Source of the DNA: Phycisphaerae bacterium
Lineage (GTDB): Bacteria; Planctomycetota; Phycisphaerae; UBA1845; Fen-1342
Reading direction: 5' to 3'
NCBI GenBank assembly: GCA_030428945.1
Contig: JAUIEC010000001.1
Span: 1 to 64,000 of the forward strand
Length of the DNA stretch: 64,000 nucleotides
Each line of letters begins with the position of its first letter. The stretch's first letter is position 1. The notes beneath the pieces were generated by a model. That model was not told the DNA's origin and made no database searches. It was given only the letters and a program-made list of their open reading frames with translations. The position numbers and the translations under genes are program-made. Below, piece by piece: positions 32,743 through 43,510 of the stretch.

Positions 32743-33417
32743 TTATGGATCGCCAGTGGCTCGTTTGGGCGAGTTCCTGCCTGTGGATAACTCGGTGGAT
32801 AACTGGGGTGCGGGCGGTTTGCAGCGGTTGCACGGCTTCAGACGGGCGGCCGCCTCGGCCAGGGGGATCGGCCGGCCGGACTCCCGCACGTGGGGGCACG
32901 CGCCGCGGTGGTAGCGGGTGCCGGTTCGGGTGATGTAGACCTCGGCCTCCGAACCGGCGGGGGAGTCTCCGGGCCGGTGCCAGCGACCGACGCCTCGCTC
33001 CCGGGCGTGGGCTTCGTAGGCCGCCAGGGCGGGCAGGACCCGGGCGGCGGCCGGGTCGGCGGCAAAGGCCCCCTGGCGGATCAGTTCGAGATTCAGGCAC
33101 AGCCCGTCCGGTTCCCGGAAGGCCAGTACGGTTCGATCGCCGTGGGGCTGCCAGCGGATCGCTTCGCCCCGGACCAGTTGCCAGAGGGCGGTGCGGGCGG
33201 TCGTGGCGGCGGACGTTTCGGTCGGCATCGCCAGACCGGCCAGTTGGAGAGTCCGGCGGTCGGTGCCGCCGCGGACGACCAGTTGCAGGGTCGGCGTGAC
33301 GTCGACGACCTGCCCGGCCCGGGCGCTGGCAATCGGGGCCGGATAGGGGGGCAGTGACCCGATCCCGGTCAGTCCGGTAATCAGCATCAACAGGGCGGTG
33401 GACGGCATGTCGAACAT
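32743..33417 (-). CDS. Degenerate thermonuclease-like exported protein
   Basis: A 224-residue protein with a hydrophobic N-terminus that could be a signal peptide. The middle follows the staphylococcal-nuclease plan (LQLAGLAMPTE; LNLELIRQGAFAADPAA; YEAHARERGVGRW). However, the catalytic positions appear lost: the GDT Asp is replaced (VTPTLQL), the RLIGIDTPE Arg and Asp are replaced (TLQLAGLAMPT), and the GR Arg is missing. The C-terminal YITRTGTRYHRGACPHV...PCNRCKPP is a Cys/His motif found at the ends of bacterial thermonuclease proteins. Start is certain: AAAGGAGG precedes the ATG. Probably not an active nuclease. Confidence 0.75.
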   Translation of the reverse strand: MFDMPSTALLMLITGLTGIGSLPPYPAPIASARAGQVVDVTPTLQLVVRGGTDRRTLQLAGLAMPTETSAATTARTALWQLVRGEAIRWQPHGDRTVLAFREPDGLCLNLELIRQGAFAADPAAARVLPALAAYEAHARERGVGRWHRPGDSPAGSEAEVYITRTGTRYHRGACPHVRESGRPIPLAEAAARLKPCNRCKPPAPQLSTELSTGRNSPKRATGDP

Positions 33418-33861
33418 GAATCGCCTCCTTTCGGGTTCCGCCGAACCGGTTCTGGCTTCACGGACCCGAGCTTAGCGATGCGGCCTCCGGCGGCGCTTCA
33501 GGTGTTCACCCCTGATTTGGCGGAATCTTCCGCGGCTGGCCGCTGGGGCCGGGATTCCGAGGACGGCGGCCGGTCGTTTTTATCGGGCTCCTGGAAGCCG
33601 CCGGTGTGGCGAACCGGGAATGCGGGTGATGAACTCGGACGGTGGGCCTCTCCCGGTTCGCCGGAGGTCACCGGGGCCGAACAACCGCGCTCGGGGCGGG
33701 AAGCGGGCTCTCTGCGGCCGGTTGGCCGAATCCCGGCGGGCTGTTGCGGGTGGCGGCGACGCGACGCGGGATGCCGGATCAAGCGGTGATCCCGGCGGGC
33801 CGATACCAGCATGCCGGGGGAAGTGTCCCGGCAGCGTGGCACCCGTCTGTCGAGGTTCAGC
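33418..33861. other. 444-bp intergenic region without a recognised feature
   Basis: GC-rich divergent gap between the nuclease-like gene and the HDOD gene. Several open frames cross it but none has a ribosome site, conserved motif or sensible composition. No repeat family of this window is present. Confidence 0.5.
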
Positions 33862-34734
33862 ATGTCGGAATCGGGCCTGGAAGCGCTTGCTCCCCTTTCC
33901 ACGGAAGACGTCGTGCGGCGGGTGGTCGAAATCTCGACGCTCCCGCAGGCGGCGATGCGGGTCATCGAGGTCGTCAGCGACCCGGAGGCGGGGGCCTCGG
34001 AACTGAAGGCGGTGGTCGAGTCGGATCCGGCTCTGAGCGCCCGGCTGTTGCGGGTGATCAACTCGGCGTCGAGCGGGATGCGGACCAAGGTCACCAACCT
34101 GCAGCAGGCGATCAGCTTCCTGGGGTTCAACCAGGTTCGAAACCTGGCGCTGACTGCATCGGTCGGCGAGATCTTCAAGAGTGAAGCGTCGATTGGCAGC
34201 TATACGCGGGCCGGGCTCTGGCGGCACATGGTTTCGGTCGGGATCGCCGCCCGGCTGATCGCCAGTCGTTGCGCGCTGGCCGAGTTCGAGGACGCGTTCC
34301 TGGCCGGTCTGCTGCACGACCTGGGGATCGTGATCATCGACCAGGTCGCCCACGATCACTTCGTGGCGGTGATGGAATCGCTCGACCCGGACGAGACGCT
34401 CGAGGCGGTCGAGCGCCGCCTGATCGGGTTCGATCACGCCGAACTGGGGGCCGAACTGGCCGCCGCGTGGCAGTTCCCGGAACTGATCCAGCAGACGATG
34501 CGCTGGCATCACGATTCGGCCCGGGTGGCCGGCCCGGTGGCGGACCTGGTGGCGTGCGTCGAGATCGCCAACACGGTCTGCACGCTGAAGGGGATCACGT
34601 CGGTCGGGCAGAAGCTGGTCAAGCCGCCGCTGGCGGCCTTCAAGCGGATGGGATTCCGACGTGAGGACATCCTGGTGCTGGCGACGGACCTGGATGGCGA
34701 GTTCGCCCGCAATCGACGGCTCTTCGAGGTGTAG
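33862..34734 (+). CDS. HDOD-domain signalling protein
   Basis: A 290-residue HDOD protein (HD-related output domain). Recognisable stretches are LPQAAMRVIEVVSDPEAGASELKAVVESDPALSARLLRVINSA, ISFLGFNQVRNLALTASVGEIF and LLHDLGIVIIDQVAHDHF, with FDHAELGAELAAAWQFPELI after it. Unlike true HD phosphodiesterases, HDOD proteins usually lack activity and work as signalling hubs. The ATG at 33862 follows GAGG. Nine bases separate it from the hybrid kinase gene, so they form a two-gene signalling unit; tssA follows. Confidence 0.92.
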   Translation: MSESGLEALAPLSTEDVVRRVVEISTLPQAAMRVIEVVSDPEAGASELKAVVESDPALSARLLRVINSASSGMRTKVTNLQQAISFLGFNQVRNLALTASVGEIFKSEASIGSYTRAGLWRHMVSVGIAARLIASRCALAEFEDAFLAGLLHDLGIVIIDQVAHDHFVAVMESLDPDETLEAVERRLIGFDHAELGAELAAAWQFPELIQQTMRWHHDSARVAGPVADLVACVEIANTVCTLKGITSVGQKLVKPPLAAFKRMGFRREDILVLATDLDGEFARNRRLFEV

Positions 34735-34743
34735 CGCGGACCG

Positions 34744-36534
34744 ATGTCCAACCACGAACTGGAAGCAGCGATCGACGCGATGTTCGCCGCGGAATCCGCG
34801 GCGGATGAGAGCGGCGCGCTGTACCTGCTGGCCGGGGCGCTGCGCGATCCCGACCCGGCGGGCGTCTTCCTGGCGCGGCGCGACGGGCTGATTACGCACG
34901 TGTATCCGCACCTGAACGACGATGTCCGCGCGCGGATCGGCGGGCTGCTGGCGGACCTGCTGCCCCTGGGCGGGACCGACCCGGAGACGCGGCGGGACGG
35001 GGACCTGTGGCTGGCGGTGGCGCCGGTGCGGGGTGGTTCGGGCGTGATCGGCGTCCTGCGGACCGTCGAGGCGGGGGCCGAGTCGCCCGAACCGGGCTGG
35101 CTCGAACAGCTTCCCAGCCTGGGACGCGTCGCGCAGTTCACGGTCAACCTGCACGGCGACCTGGTGCGCGAGCGGCGCCGGACGCGGCACCTGCTGGCCG
35201 AGCAGCAGACGATTCGCGACGCCCACGAACAGACCGTGGCCGATGTGCTCGAGGAGCGCGAAGAGCGCCTGCAGGAGAAGCGGACGCACATCAACCTGCT
35301 GGAGGCGGAGGTGCATCGCCGTTCGAGTGACCTGCGCGAAGCGCTGACCCAGGCCGAGCAGGCCAACCAGGCCAAGTCGGAATTCCTGGCGAACATGAGT
35401 CACGAGATTCGCACACCGATGACCGCGATCCTGGGCTACGCCGAGGTCCTGCTGGATCCGAACGTGCTGGAGGAGCAGTCGCGCAGCGCGATTCACACGA
35501 TCCGGCGCAACGGCGTGCACCTGCTGGAGATCATCAACGACATTCTCGACATCTCGAAGATCGAGGCCGGCAAGCTCGAGACCGAGCGGATCGCCTGTGA
35601 CCCCTGCCGGCTGCTGACCGACATCGACGGGCTGCTGCGGCATCGGGCGACCGAGAAGGGACTGGCCTTCGAGATCGGAATCGAGGGCGGCATTCCCGAA
35701 GAGGTCCGCACCGACCCGACCCGACTGCGACAGATCCTGATCAACCTGATCGGCAACGCGCTGAAGTTCACCAGCGCCGGGTTCGTCCGGGTGACGGCCG
35801 CCTATGACGGCGGGCAGAACCGCCTGCTGATCACGGTGGCCGACACGGGGATCGGGATTACGTCCGAGCAGCAGGACCTGCTCTTCCGTCCGTTCACGCA
35901 GGCGGACCAGTCGACCACGCGGCGCTACGGCGGCACGGGCCTGGGGCTGACGATCAGCAAGCGGCTGGCGCGGCTGCTGGGCGGTGACCTGACGGTCGAG
36001 AGTACGCCGGGGGTCGGCTCGCGCTTCACGGTCTCGATCGCGGCGGGCTGTCCGGCGGGCGTCCGGCTGAGGACGAAGCTGGCGTCGGTCACGCCGGATT
36101 CGCTGACGCCTCCCGCCGAGGTCAGGCGGCAACTGCCGAACGTGCGGATCCTGCTGGCCGAGGACGGCACCGACAACCAGCGCCTGATCAGCTACATCCT
36201 GAAGCGGGCCGGCGCGGCGGTCAGCGTGGCCGCGGATGGCCAGGCCGCGGTCGAGGCCGCCTGCGCGGCGGATCAGGCCGGGCAGCCGTTCGACATCGTG
36301 CTGATGGACATGCAGATGCCGGTGCTGGACGGTTACGGCGCGGCGGCCGAGCTTCGGCGGCTCGGGTTCGACGTGCCGATCCTGGCGCTGACCGCGCACG
36401 CGATGACCGGTGATCGCGAGCGGTGCCTGGCGTCCGGCTGCAACGATTACGACACCAAGCCGATTGACCGCAGTCGCCTGCTGGGCAAGATCCAGGCGAT
36501 GGTCGCGGCCGCGAGCCGCAGTCCCTTCTCCTGA
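34744..36534 (+). CDS. Hybrid sensor histidine kinase/response regulator
   Basis: A 596-residue cytoplasmic hybrid kinase. Residues 1-140 form a GAF-like sensory part ([21 protein letters not shown]). A coiled coil at 150-205 leads into HisKA with the H-box [13 protein letters not shown] (His220). HATPase_c motifs are [16 protein letters not shown] and [10 protein letters not shown] receiver domain at about 470-590 has [10 protein letters not shown], phosphoacceptor Asp522 in [12 protein letters not shown], and the Lys in DTKPI. There are no transmembrane helices, so it senses a cytoplasmic signal. The receiver has no DNA-binding output. It is paired with the HDOD gene upstream. Confidence 0.93.
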   Translation: MSNHELEAAIDAMFAAESAADESGALYLLAGALRDPDPAGVFLARRDGLITHVYPHLNDDVRARIGGLLADLLPLGGTDPETRRDGDLWLAVAPVRGGSGVIGVLRTVEAGAESPEPGWLEQLPSLGRVAQFTVNLHGDLVRERRRTRHLLAEQQTIRDAHEQTVADVLEEREERLQEKRTHINLLEAEVHRRSSDLREALTQAEQANQAKSEFLANMSHEIRTPMTAILGYAEVLLDPNVLEEQSRSAIHTIRRNGVHLLEIINDILDISKIEAGKLETERIACDPCRLLTDIDGLLRHRATEKGLAFEIGIEGGIPEEVRTDPTRLRQILINLIGNALKFTSAGFVRVTAAYDGGQNRLLITVADTGIGITSEQQDLLFRPFTQADQSTTRRYGGTGLGLTISKRLARLLGGDLTVESTPGVGSRFTVSIAAGCPAGVRLRTKLASVTPDSLTPPAEVRRQLPNVRILLAEDGTDNQRLISYILKRAGAAVSVAADGQAAVEAACAADQAGQPFDIVLMDMQMPVLDGYGAAAELRRLGFDVPILALTAHAMTGDRERCLASGCNDYDTKPIDRSRLLGKIQAMVAAASRSPFS

Positions 36535-36639
36535 GTTGTTTGCCCGTCTTCCCCGATCTGCTATCGTTAGCGCCCGAGTCGGCGGCGCCCTGTCGCCGGC
36601 GTGACGCTACCCCACCGGCGGTCCGTCGGGAGACGCGCG

Positions 36640-38259
36640 ATGTCAAGCGAGCGGCTGAACCAGATCGTGGAACTCTGCCAGGCACCGATCAGCGACGCGA
36701 GTCCGGTCGGTGATCCCGTCCGCTACGAGGAGGACTTCGAGGAACTCCAGGGCGAGATGGACAAGATCGGTTCGCTGACCGGCGAGAACCCCAACTGGCG
36801 CCGGGTGGTCGAACTGTCGACCGAGATCACCAGGTCCAAGTCCAAGGACCTGCTGGTGATGACCTACCTGGTCCTCGGACTGTTCGAGACCGAACGGTAC
36901 GCCGGGCTCGCGGCCGGCTTCGCCGGCATGACCGCCTTCATCAAGGCCCACTGGGAACGCTGCTATCCGAAGATCAAGCCGCCGCACGGGCGCTACAACG
37001 CGGTCCAGTACCTGGCCGACAAGATCGAGCCGCTGGTCGAACTGAAGGGCGGTCCCAAGGTCGCCCCGCAGCCCAGCGAAAAAGAAGCGGTGCACCTGTG
37101 CCACGAGCAGGTCTCCGCCTTCGACGAAGCCATCGCGACCGCCTTCACCGGGCAGCCGGAAACACCCAACCTGCTCCCGCTGGTCCGCGACTTCAAGGCC
37201 CTCAAGGAGAAGGTCGGACCGCTGGTCGAGGAACCGCCTCCGGCACCGGCCGCCACGCCGGCGCCCGCGGAAGGTGCCGCCCCGGCCGCTGGCGCTGCGC
37301 CTGCCGCGGCCCCGGCGGCGGCCCCGGCCGACGGTGGCGGTGGCGTCGCCCTGCCGGACCAGTTCAACAGTCCGACGCAGGCCCAGCAGTCGGTCGTCAA
37401 GATCGCCAAGTACTTCCTCGGGCAGAACGACAAGGACGCCCGCGGGTATCGACTGATGCGGGCGGCCCACTTCGGTGCGCTGCTGCAACCGCCGAAGGAC
37501 AAGCTGATCCCGCCTCCGCCCGCCGCCCGCCGGACGTTCTTCGAGAACGCGGCCGCCGAGGGCGACTGGGCCAACCTGCTCAAGCAGGCCGAGGGGCAGT
37601 TCGCCACCACGCCGCTGTGGCTCGACATGCAGCGCTACGTCGCGCTGGCGGCGAAGAACTGCGGGCCGGCCTATGCGGCCGTGCATGACGCGGTCGTGTT
37701 CGAGGCCGTGGCGCTCTACCAGCGTCTGCCGGCGGTCTTCGACCTGTCGTTCAAGGACGGCAAGGGCTTCGCCGACGCGGGCACGAAGGGCTGGATCGAG
37801 GAGATGGCCGGCAGCATCGGCGGCGGAGGTGGCGGGGGCGGCGCCGCGGCCGCGGGCGATGCGGTCGGCGTCGCGATCAGCGAGGCCCGCAAGCTGCTGA
37901 GCGAGGCGAAGACGGCCGACGCGGTCACGCGGCTGAGTGACGCGATCGAGAACGCGGGCAGTCGCCGGCAGCGTTACCGGGCGCAGCTTGCGCTGGCCGG
38001 CATCTGCCTGGACATGAATCGCCTGGCGCTCGCGAATTCGATCCTCGAGGGTCTCGAACGCACGATTGACGAGTACCAGTTGGCCGAGTGGGAACCGGAA
38101 CTGGCGGCCAGCGCGATGGCGGACCTGTACACCTGTCTGAACAAGCTGAAGCCCAAGCCGACGCCGGACGACGCGGCCCGCGCGAGCGAGGTGTTCGCCC
38201 GCCTGTGCCGGCTGGATCCGGCGGCCGCGTTCAAGCTGGACGCGGCGAAGAAGTCCTGA
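36640..38259 (+). CDS. tssA: Type VI secretion protein TssA (ImpA family)
   Basis: A 539-residue TssA, the cap protein that primes and organises sheath/tube polymerisation. The N-terminal ImpA_N domain is clear (LCQAPISDASPVGDPVRYEEDFEELQGEMDKI, then NWRRVVELSTEITRSKSKDLLVMTYL). An Ala/Pro-rich linker (about 205-255) separates it from the helical middle domain, and a Gly-rich stretch (about 400-410) precedes the C-terminal TPR-like part. The ATG at 36640 follows GGGAG. No other tss gene is adjacent; together with vgrG at the left edge it suggests a scattered or incomplete T6SS set in this window. It overlaps functionally with the lipoprotein gene nine bases downstream. Confidence 0.9.
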   Translation: MSSERLNQIVELCQAPISDASPVGDPVRYEEDFEELQGEMDKIGSLTGENPNWRRVVELSTEITRSKSKDLLVMTYLVLGLFETERYAGLAAGFAGMTAFIKAHWERCYPKIKPPHGRYNAVQYLADKIEPLVELKGGPKVAPQPSEKEAVHLCHEQVSAFDEAIATAFTGQPETPNLLPLVRDFKALKEKVGPLVEEPPPAPAATPAPAEGAAPAAGAAPAAAPAAAPADGGGGVALPDQFNSPTQAQQSVVKIAKYFLGQNDKDARGYRLMRAAHFGALLQPPKDKLIPPPPAARRTFFENAAAEGDWANLLKQAEGQFATTPLWLDMQRYVALAAKNCGPAYAAVHDAVVFEAVALYQRLPAVFDLSFKDGKGFADAGTKGWIEEMAGSIGGGGGGGGAAAAGDAVGVAISEARKLLSEAKTADAVTRLSDAIENAGSRRQRYRAQLALAGICLDMNRLALANSILEGLERTIDEYQLAEWEPELAASAMADLYTCLNKLKPKPTPDDAARASEVFARLCRLDPAAAFKLDAAKKS

Positions 38260-38267
38260 GGACGATC

Positions 38268-38918
38268 TTGAAGGCCCGTCTTGGTTCGTGGGCGATGGTA
38301 CCGCTGGTCGCGCTGCTGCTGTTCGGTGGCGGCTGTGACCGCGGGCCGGTTGATCCTGCGCCAGCCCGCGAGCGTCTGCAGGACCTGGTGTTCGCTCGTC
38401 GGGCGGGCGATCTCGCGGCGGTCGAGCGACTGGTGCTGCCGGCCCGGCGGACGGAACTGATCGAGACGCTGACGGCGATCGACGGGTTCGTCGAGGCGGC
38501 CGAGCGGCTGCAGGACTACGTGCGGCGGACGTTCGGCGCGGCGCTGGCCGAGGGTGTTCAACTGGCTGCGCTCGGGCGGAACCTGGGTGTCCTGAGCGCG
38601 GATGTGGAACTGCTCGATGCCCGCCCCCTGGCCGACGAGGCGGGCGTCGTGCGGGTGTCGTACGTGGCCGGCAACGCGCCGCCGGCCCGTTATGCGCGAA
38701 TGGTGCGGTCGGACGGATCGTGGTGGTACGACCCGGGCGAGGGATTCGACCCGGCCTTGCCGGCCGCGTTCCGGCGGATGGCCGAGGACCTGGCGCGGTT
38801 CCAGGCGGAACTCGAGGGTGACGAGGCGCTGCGAACGCGGATTCACCGCGACGCGCAGGTGTTCCAGGATGCGCTCGCAGAACGGATGGCGCCCGGGCTG
38901 GGGATGTTGCCGGGGTAG
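38268..38918 (+). CDS. Predicted lipoprotein downstream of tssA
   Basis: A 216-residue lipoprotein of unknown family. The start is taken as TTG at 38268, because GAGGA lies just before it and it gives a full signal sequence (MKARLGSWAMVPLVALLLFGGGC) with the lipobox Cys at residue 23; an ATG at 38295 would leave no basic N-region. The mature part is mixed alpha/beta with a YARMVRSDGSWWYDPGEGF strand like the lumazine-binding/DUF4878-type lipoprotein fold. It follows tssA by eight bases, and a TssJ-like role is conceivable, but there is no motif to support this. Confidence 0.65.
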   Translation: MKARLGSWAMVPLVALLLFGGGCDRGPVDPAPARERLQDLVFARRAGDLAAVERLVLPARRTELIETLTAIDGFVEAAERLQDYVRRTFGAALAEGVQLAALGRNLGVLSADVELLDARPLADEAGVVRVSYVAGNAPPARYARMVRSDGSWWYDPGEGFDPALPAAFRRMAEDLARFQAELEGDEALRTRIHRDAQVFQDALAERMAPGLGMLPG

Positions 38919-38929
38919 CGGCCGTGCCA

Positions 38930-39265
38930 GGGAGCGAGGGAGCCAGGGAGCGAGGGAGCGAGGGAGCGAGGGAGCAAGGGAGCCAGGGAGCGAGGGGGCA
39001 AGGGACGGGGAAGTGCGACACGGGCGTGCCGCCCGAGGCTCTTGGCGGTGTGTGTACTGCGATCTTCGCATTGTTCTTCCCCTGGCTCCCTTGCTCCCTT
39101 GCTCCCTATTCGTAGGGTGCGTCATCGACGCGGCCGACCACGAGCATCTCCGTCGTGGAAGCCTCAGGCGTCGATGCCGCACCGCTTGGCTCTTCCGTGT
39201 CGTGGTCCTTTTGTGGTGTTGCGGTCAAACGCAGTCCCCCACCCTTCCGCTCGCTTCGCTCACTC
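38930..39265. repeat. Repeat island left of the IS110-type element
   Basis: No gene. GAGCGAGG octamers (38930-39007), GCTCCCTT octamers in the opposite orientation (39076-39108), the TGCGTCATCGACGCGGC palindrome family (39112-39190), and the left half of the GTCCCCCACCC palindrome (39231-39265), which is interrupted by the IS element at 39266. Confidence 0.8.
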
Positions 39266-39336
39266 TAATGACATGAAAGGCCGCCTCCCGCGCGGGATAC
39301 TCCCGGTGTTGTTCAGAAACCACAAGGAGACGGCCC

Positions 39337-40446
39337 ATGAAGAGTAAGATAGCAGCGGTCGGCTGGGATGCCCATCGGCGTTTCAGCCAGGTGACGATGC
39401 GAGATGCCGACGCGAAGATCGTCGGCCGTCAGCGGATCGAGCATGCGGATCGGAGCGGCTTCCGAGAGATTCTGTCGCGCTGGCCGGCCGAGGTGCCGGT
39501 CGTGATCGAGGCGACGTTCGGCTGGGGCTGGATCGTGAACGAGCTGATCGAAGTCGGCCTCGAGCCGCGGTTGGCGAGTACCAACAAGATGAGTGCCTGG
39601 CGGAAAGCTCGAGGTCTACCGAAGTCGAACCGCCTCGATGCCGACCTGCTGAGCGAAGTCCCGTTCGAGAAGACCGAGTGGTGGCGGGTCTGGGTGCCGC
39701 CGATCGAAGTCCGCGACGCGCGTGAACTGCTGCGACATCGGATGGCCCTGGTCAAGATGCAGACCTCGCTGAAGAACCGCATGCACGCGTTGCTGCATCG
39801 ACACGGGATCCTGCATGACTTCAGCGACCTGTTCGGTGCCGGTGGCCGACGCTTCTTGCAGAGACTGGTCGGCGGTGCCGATGAACGACTGCGAGCGACC
39901 GGGCGGGCGACGCTGAAGAGCGAACTGCAACTGCTGGACGCATTGCGGCGCCAGATCGCCCAGGCCACCCGCGCGTTCCGTAAGCGGGTCGAAGCAGACG
40001 CGAACGCGAAGCTGCTGATGACGCTTCCGGGTGTTTCGTGGATCCTGGCGTACACGCTGCTGGCCGAGATCGGGGACATCGGGCGTTTTCCGAACGGGAA
40101 GCATCTGGCTTCGTACGCGCTGCTGGCTCCGATCGCCCACGACAGCGGCGACAAGAGCGCGTCCGCGCCGGGCCGGCACGTGGGCTGGATCGGACGGGAC
40201 ACGCTCAAATGGGCCTACATCGAAGCAGCCCGCAGTGCGGTCCGCTGCGACGCCCGCTTCCGCGAGATCTTCAACCGGCGAACCGACAACGGTCGCCGTG
40301 ATCGCAACCGGGGTTACATCGCGGTGGCCCGGCAGATGGCGATGGTGACGTACTCGATGTGGCGTCATCAGCAGGCTTACTCGGCGACCCCGCCTCAGCG
40401 GCCGGGGTCGGAGAAACGGCGACGCAGTCGTCGCGACAAAGCGTAG
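39337..40446 (+). CDS. IS110-family DEDD transposase (bridge-RNA-type recombinase)
   Basis: A 369-residue recombinase. The N-terminal RuvC-like DEDD domain begins AAVGWDAHRRFS (first Asp near residue 10), VVIEATFGWGWIV supplies the Glu, and SNRLDADLLSEV the Asp pair. The C-terminal Tnp_20 domain has LLMTLPGVSWILAYTLLAEIGDIGRF, with the conserved Ser of the second active site in this region (GDKSASAPGRHVGWIGRDTLKWAYIEAA). A basic tail (EKRRRSRRDK) follows. The length is typical and the frame intact, so the element may be active. AAGGAGA precedes the ATG. Confidence 0.93.
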   Translation: MKSKIAAVGWDAHRRFSQVTMRDADAKIVGRQRIEHADRSGFREILSRWPAEVPVVIEATFGWGWIVNELIEVGLEPRLASTNKMSAWRKARGLPKSNRLDADLLSEVPFEKTEWWRVWVPPIEVRDARELLRHRMALVKMQTSLKNRMHALLHRHGILHDFSDLFGAGGRRFLQRLVGGADERLRATGRATLKSELQLLDALRRQIAQATRAFRKRVEADANAKLLMTLPGVSWILAYTLLAEIGDIGRFPNGKHLASYALLAPIAHDSGDKSASAPGRHVGWIGRDTLKWAYIEAARSAVRCDARFREIFNRRTDNGRRDRNRGYIAVARQMAMVTYSMWRHQQAYSATPPQRPGSEKRRRSRRDKA

Positions 40447-40788
40447 TCAGCATCCCGGAACGGGCCCAGCCCGACCATCCTGTGGGCCGCGTGACAGCCG
40501 TCGCGACAGGCCGTGCTCTAAATGGGCCGCCCGCACCGGAGGTCAGAATAGGTCGTCTCTGCCAGCGGGAAGGAAGGGCGGATCGCTGAGGCGATCCGTT
40601 GCAGGGGCCAGCCTGAATGAATAGATGGAACGGTCGATGCGACCGAGTCCCCGACGCCGGTGCAGTGGATGCCAGCTACGACGGAATTTGCGTCAGCTTC
40701 CTTTGAGGTGCTTGCTCAAGATCCTGGAAGGAAGAGCGGAGAAAAAATGCGCGGAAGTCGGTCTTGACTATCAATTGCCTTTCATGAA
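40447..40788 (+). ncRNA. Candidate bridge RNA region of the IS1111-like element
   Basis: The 342-base right end is non-coding and rich in stems, for example CGGATCGC-tgag-GCGATCCG (40570-40589). In IS1111-type members the bridge RNA that pairs with target and donor DNA is encoded in this position. The RNA boundaries and its guide loops were not determined. Confidence 0.4.
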
Positions 40789-40960
40789 AAGGATGGGGCA
40801 CCCGGCACATGAGGAAGGGGCACCCCGCACCTAAGGACGGGCACCCGGCACCTGAGGATGGGGCACCCGGCAGCTAAGGATGGGGCACCCGGCAGCTAAG
40901 GATGGGGCACCCGGCACCTAAGGACGGGCACCCGGCACTCAAGGATGGGGCACCCGGCCT
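40789..40960. repeat. 22-bp tandem repeat GGATGGGGCACCCGGCACCTAA
   Basis: About eight imperfect copies of a 20-22-base unit containing GGGGCACCC, directly against the right end of the IS element. The first copy is the right half of the palindrome split by the IS. The array looks like an amplification of that half. Confidence 0.85.
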
Positions 40961-40962
40961 CG

Positions 40963-41013
40963 CTCTCTGGCTCCCTGGCTCCCTCGCTCCCTCGCTCCCT
41001 TGCTCCCTTCTTA
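40963..41013. repeat. 8-bp-period tract (GCTCCCTC family)
   Basis: Octamers ending at the stop codon of the minus-strand pcp gene; same family as 487 and 51262. Confidence 0.8.
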
Positions 41014-41616
41014 AGGAAGAAGTGTCCGCAGGGCGGCGCGGATGGCGGCGACGGAGTCCTTGAGGGAGAGGGTCGGGGTGGTTTCGCCGTCGCGGAGTTG
41101 CTCGGTCAGCAGGGGGACGTGGATGAAGCCGGCCAGCAGGTCGGGGCGGCGCGTGGCGGCGTGGTGCAGCAGGGTGTAGAGCACCTGGTTGCAGAGGAAC
41201 GCGCCGGCGTCGCGGGTGACCTGTGCCGGAATGCCGATCTGCGTGATGGCCGCCTCGATCGCGCGAAGCGGCAGGCGGGCGTCGTAGGCCGAGGGACCGT
41301 CGGGCTCGATCGGCTCGTCACGGATCTGCACGCCGGCGTTGTCGGGAATGCGGTAGTCGCGCAGGTTGTGTCCGAAGCGCTCGAGGTGCATCGCGTCGTA
41401 GCCGGCCGCCTCGCCCATCGAGATGACGGCGTCGGGCTGTACCTGCTCGATCGCATGCAGCACCGTCGCGGGTCCCTCCGCATCGGTGACCGGCAGGATC
41501 GCGACGTGCAGTTCGATCCCTTCCGGCGGATCGGCGGCCACCGCCCGGGCAATCTGCTCGGACGCGTTGGTGTTGCGCCCGTCGAAGGGCTCGAAACCGG
41601 TCAACAGGACGCGCAT
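41011..41616 (-). CDS. pcp: Pyroglutamyl peptidase I (C15)
   Basis: A 201-residue cysteine peptidase removing N-terminal pyroglutamate. The family start MRVLLTGFEPFDGRNTN is exact. The catalytic triad can be placed at Glu79 (HLERFGHNLRD), Cys142 (GAFLCNQVLY) and His166 (GFIHVPLL). Cytoplasmic, with no signal peptide. A repeat tract separates it from hutU on the same strand; both act on amino-acid derivatives, but no functional link is evident. Confidence 0.93.
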   Translation of the reverse strand: MRVLLTGFEPFDGRNTNASEQIARAVAADPPEGIELHVAILPVTDAEGPATVLHAIEQVQPDAVISMGEAAGYDAMHLERFGHNLRDYRIPDNAGVQIRDEPIEPDGPSAYDARLPLRAIEAAITQIGIPAQVTRDAGAFLCNQVLYTLLHHAATRRPDLLAGFIHVPLLTEQLRDGETTPTLSLKDSVAAIRAALRTLLP

Positions 41617-41633
41617 CAGAGAACCTCAGCAGG

Positions 41634-41735
41634 AAGCAAGAGAGCAAGGCAGGAAGGGAGCGACAAGGACACTGCTCATGCGCCACGGAGCGGGGTGATC
41701 GTCCTCGCTCCCTGGCTCCCTGGCTCCCTCGCTCC
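41634..41735. repeat. Octamer tracts in both orientations between pcp and hutU
   Basis: GGAAGCAAGAGAGCAAGG-type units (41634-41665) and GCTCCCTGGCTCCC-type units (41703-41735) face each other about 40 bases apart and could form a long hairpin. Confidence 0.75.
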
Positions 41736-41736
41736 G

Positions 41737-43425
<1,689 letters not shown>

Positions 43426-43510
43426 CGGGCGACTCCCCAAGAAGAGTTCAGGGTTCAGGGTTCAGGCTGAACCCGCCCGCATGGTAGCGGGTGGGGTGCT
43501 TCGGGCTCAA

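Larger units (their letters stand above)
39266..40788 (+). mobile_element. IS110-family element, IS1111-like
   Basis: About 1.5 kb with a single DEDD transposase gene, a short left non-coding end (about 70 bases) and a long right non-coding end (about 340 bases). Subterminal inverted repeats CATGAAAGGC (39272-39281) and GCCTTTCATG (40777-40786) are perfect over ten bases, a feature of the IS1111 subgroup. There is no visible target duplication, as expected for this family. Removing the element rejoins CGCTCACTC to AAGGATGGGGC, restoring one copy of the dispersed palindrome seen at 20571 and 26197. Exact ends are inferred from that comparison and may be off by a few bases. Confidence 0.85.

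Noticed and set aside
33478..33789. Small plus-strand open frames in the gap before the HDOD gene
   Set aside because: No ribosome site, Arg/Gly/Pro-rich composition and no conserved motif.
33580..36399. Minus-strand open frame opposite the HDOD and hybrid kinase genes
   Set aside because: Shadow frame; the plus-strand genes have H-box, ATPase, receiver and HDOD motifs.
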